DNA of 64,000 nt from the NCBI RefSeq assembly GCF_003151255.1, contig NZ_CP029481.1, positions 930,001-994,000 on the forward strand, written 5' to 3'. Origin of the DNA: Microvirga sp. 17 mud 1-3 (lineage in GTDB: Bacteria > Pseudomonadota > Alphaproteobacteria > Rhizobiales > Beijerinckiaceae). How positions within the stretch are numbered: the stretch's first letter is position 1; each line of letters opens with the position of its first letter. Below the pieces are notes generated by a model that worked only from the letters and a program-made list of their open reading frames with translations, was not told the origin of the DNA and ran no database searches. The position numbers and the translations under genes were made by a program. Below are positions 63,457-64,000 of this stretch, piece after piece.

Positions 63457-64000
63457 AAGACCGGAAGTGGAGTTGGGTTGGGGCGTGTTCAACGGGCACG
63501 TCCCACCTAAGGGCAGGCCTTGGCTGTGACGATGCAGGGGGCTGTATCGAGTTTCAGGCGACAGAGGGACCAACGCTGGTCGCAATCGCATCTGACGGAG
63601 CAGGCAGTGCGGAGTTTTCGCGCATTGGTGCTGGTATCGTAACCAGAACCTTTTCCCGTTGCGCTTTTGATTTCCTTTCGAGCGGCGGTCGAGTCTCCGA
63701 GGTAAACTCGGAACGTGCTAGCGAGTGGCTTGATGCTATTCGCGACCGCATAAACCAAGCGGCGTCTAGAGAAAACGCGCAACCTCGGGCATTCGCAGCG
63801 ACATTGGTTGGCTGTATCGTCCAAAGAGAACATTCAGTTGTCATCCATGTTGGAGACGGAGCCTGTGTTTACCGTCTTCACGGAAGTGGAACTTGGGAAG
63901 TTCCTAGTTGGCCAACCCAAGGTGAGTACGCTTCAACAACATACTTCGTAACGGATGACCCGCAGCCTCGTGCAACCATCAAACATATAGATGGAGGCGT
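63453..64000 (+). CDS. PP2C phosphatase of the YegK/PphC type (3' end cut by window)
   Basis: About 182 residues are visible from the ATG at 63453, open to the window end. [38 protein letters not shown] and [13 protein letters not shown] are PP2C_2 motifs as in E. coli YegK/PphC. The start shares ATGA with the vWA stop. Family length (about 250) means 70-80 residues lie beyond the window, where a YegI-like kinase would be expected next. Confidence 0.9.
   Translation, partial: MKDRKWSWVGACSTGTSHLRAGLGCDDAGGCIEFQATEGPTLVAIASDGAGSAEFSRIGAGIVTRTFSRCAFDFLSSGGRVSEVNSERASEWLDAIRDRINQAASRENAQPRAFAATLVGCIVQREHSVVIHVGDGACVYRLHGSGTWEVPSWPTQGEYASTTYFVTDDPQPRATIKHIDGG

Overview
The window looks like chromosome of a GC-rich alphaproteobacterium of the order Hyphomicrobiales, probably near Microvirga or Methylobacterium. 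This is inferred from gene content: the CtrA cell-cycle set (chpT, ctrA, sciP), an EipA/DUF1134 protein, GTG-started rpmH next to rnpA and yidC, a PraR-like regulator beside LuxR/LuxI genes, and several promoters of the EcfG general-stress type (GGAAC-N17-GTT). The genus is not proven by anything here.

Layout. 1-7.9 kb: an amino-acid or compatible-solute catabolism locus. It has an Ehu-like ABC importer, a DoeB/EutE-like deacylase, a EutB-like PLP lyase, a MetC-like PLP enzyme, and Lrp and LysR regulators. 8-19 kb: OsmC, redox enzymes, RNA modification genes (rsmD, an rluB with long disordered tails, tadA), a fluoroacetate-dehalogenase-like hydrolase and purD, interrupted by an RTX protein gene. 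A second RTX gene lies at 19.3-21.7 kb. The two RTX genes share a 287-bp stretch of complete identity, and each is followed by REP-like inverted repeats. 21.8-30.1 kb: a nucleotidase, argB, engB, a CYTH-CHAD protein, a Nudix hydrolase, an acyltransferase, yidC, rnpA and rpmH. 30.4-34.7 kb: a TVP38-type membrane protein with a flavoprotein that has lost its redox cysteines, a sensor kinase and four tRNAs.

34.8-45.5 kb is a stress and signalling region. It has small membrane or DNA-associated stress proteins, six EcfG-type promoters, two lone receiver proteins, and a quorum-sensing locus (luxR, luxI, a small overlapping gene and a divergent PraR-like repressor). 45.5-59.8 kb is mostly core genome: a coiled-coil membrane protein, eipA, cysQ, chpT, transporters, ctrA, fliJ, sciP, mnmA, a PmtA-like methyltransferase and cspA.

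At 59.8 kb a tRNA-Met gene marks an abrupt change to AT-richer DNA, which continues to the window end and looks like a genomic island. It carries two translationally coupled pairs. The first is a Ser/Thr kinase with a PP2C phosphatase; the second is a TerY/YegL-type vWA protein with another PP2C phosphatase that runs off the window. This resembles the TerY-P (YegI-YegK-YegL) phospho-signalling triads of stress and conflict islands, with an added kinase-phosphatase pair. It is the best candidate here for an uncharacterised system.
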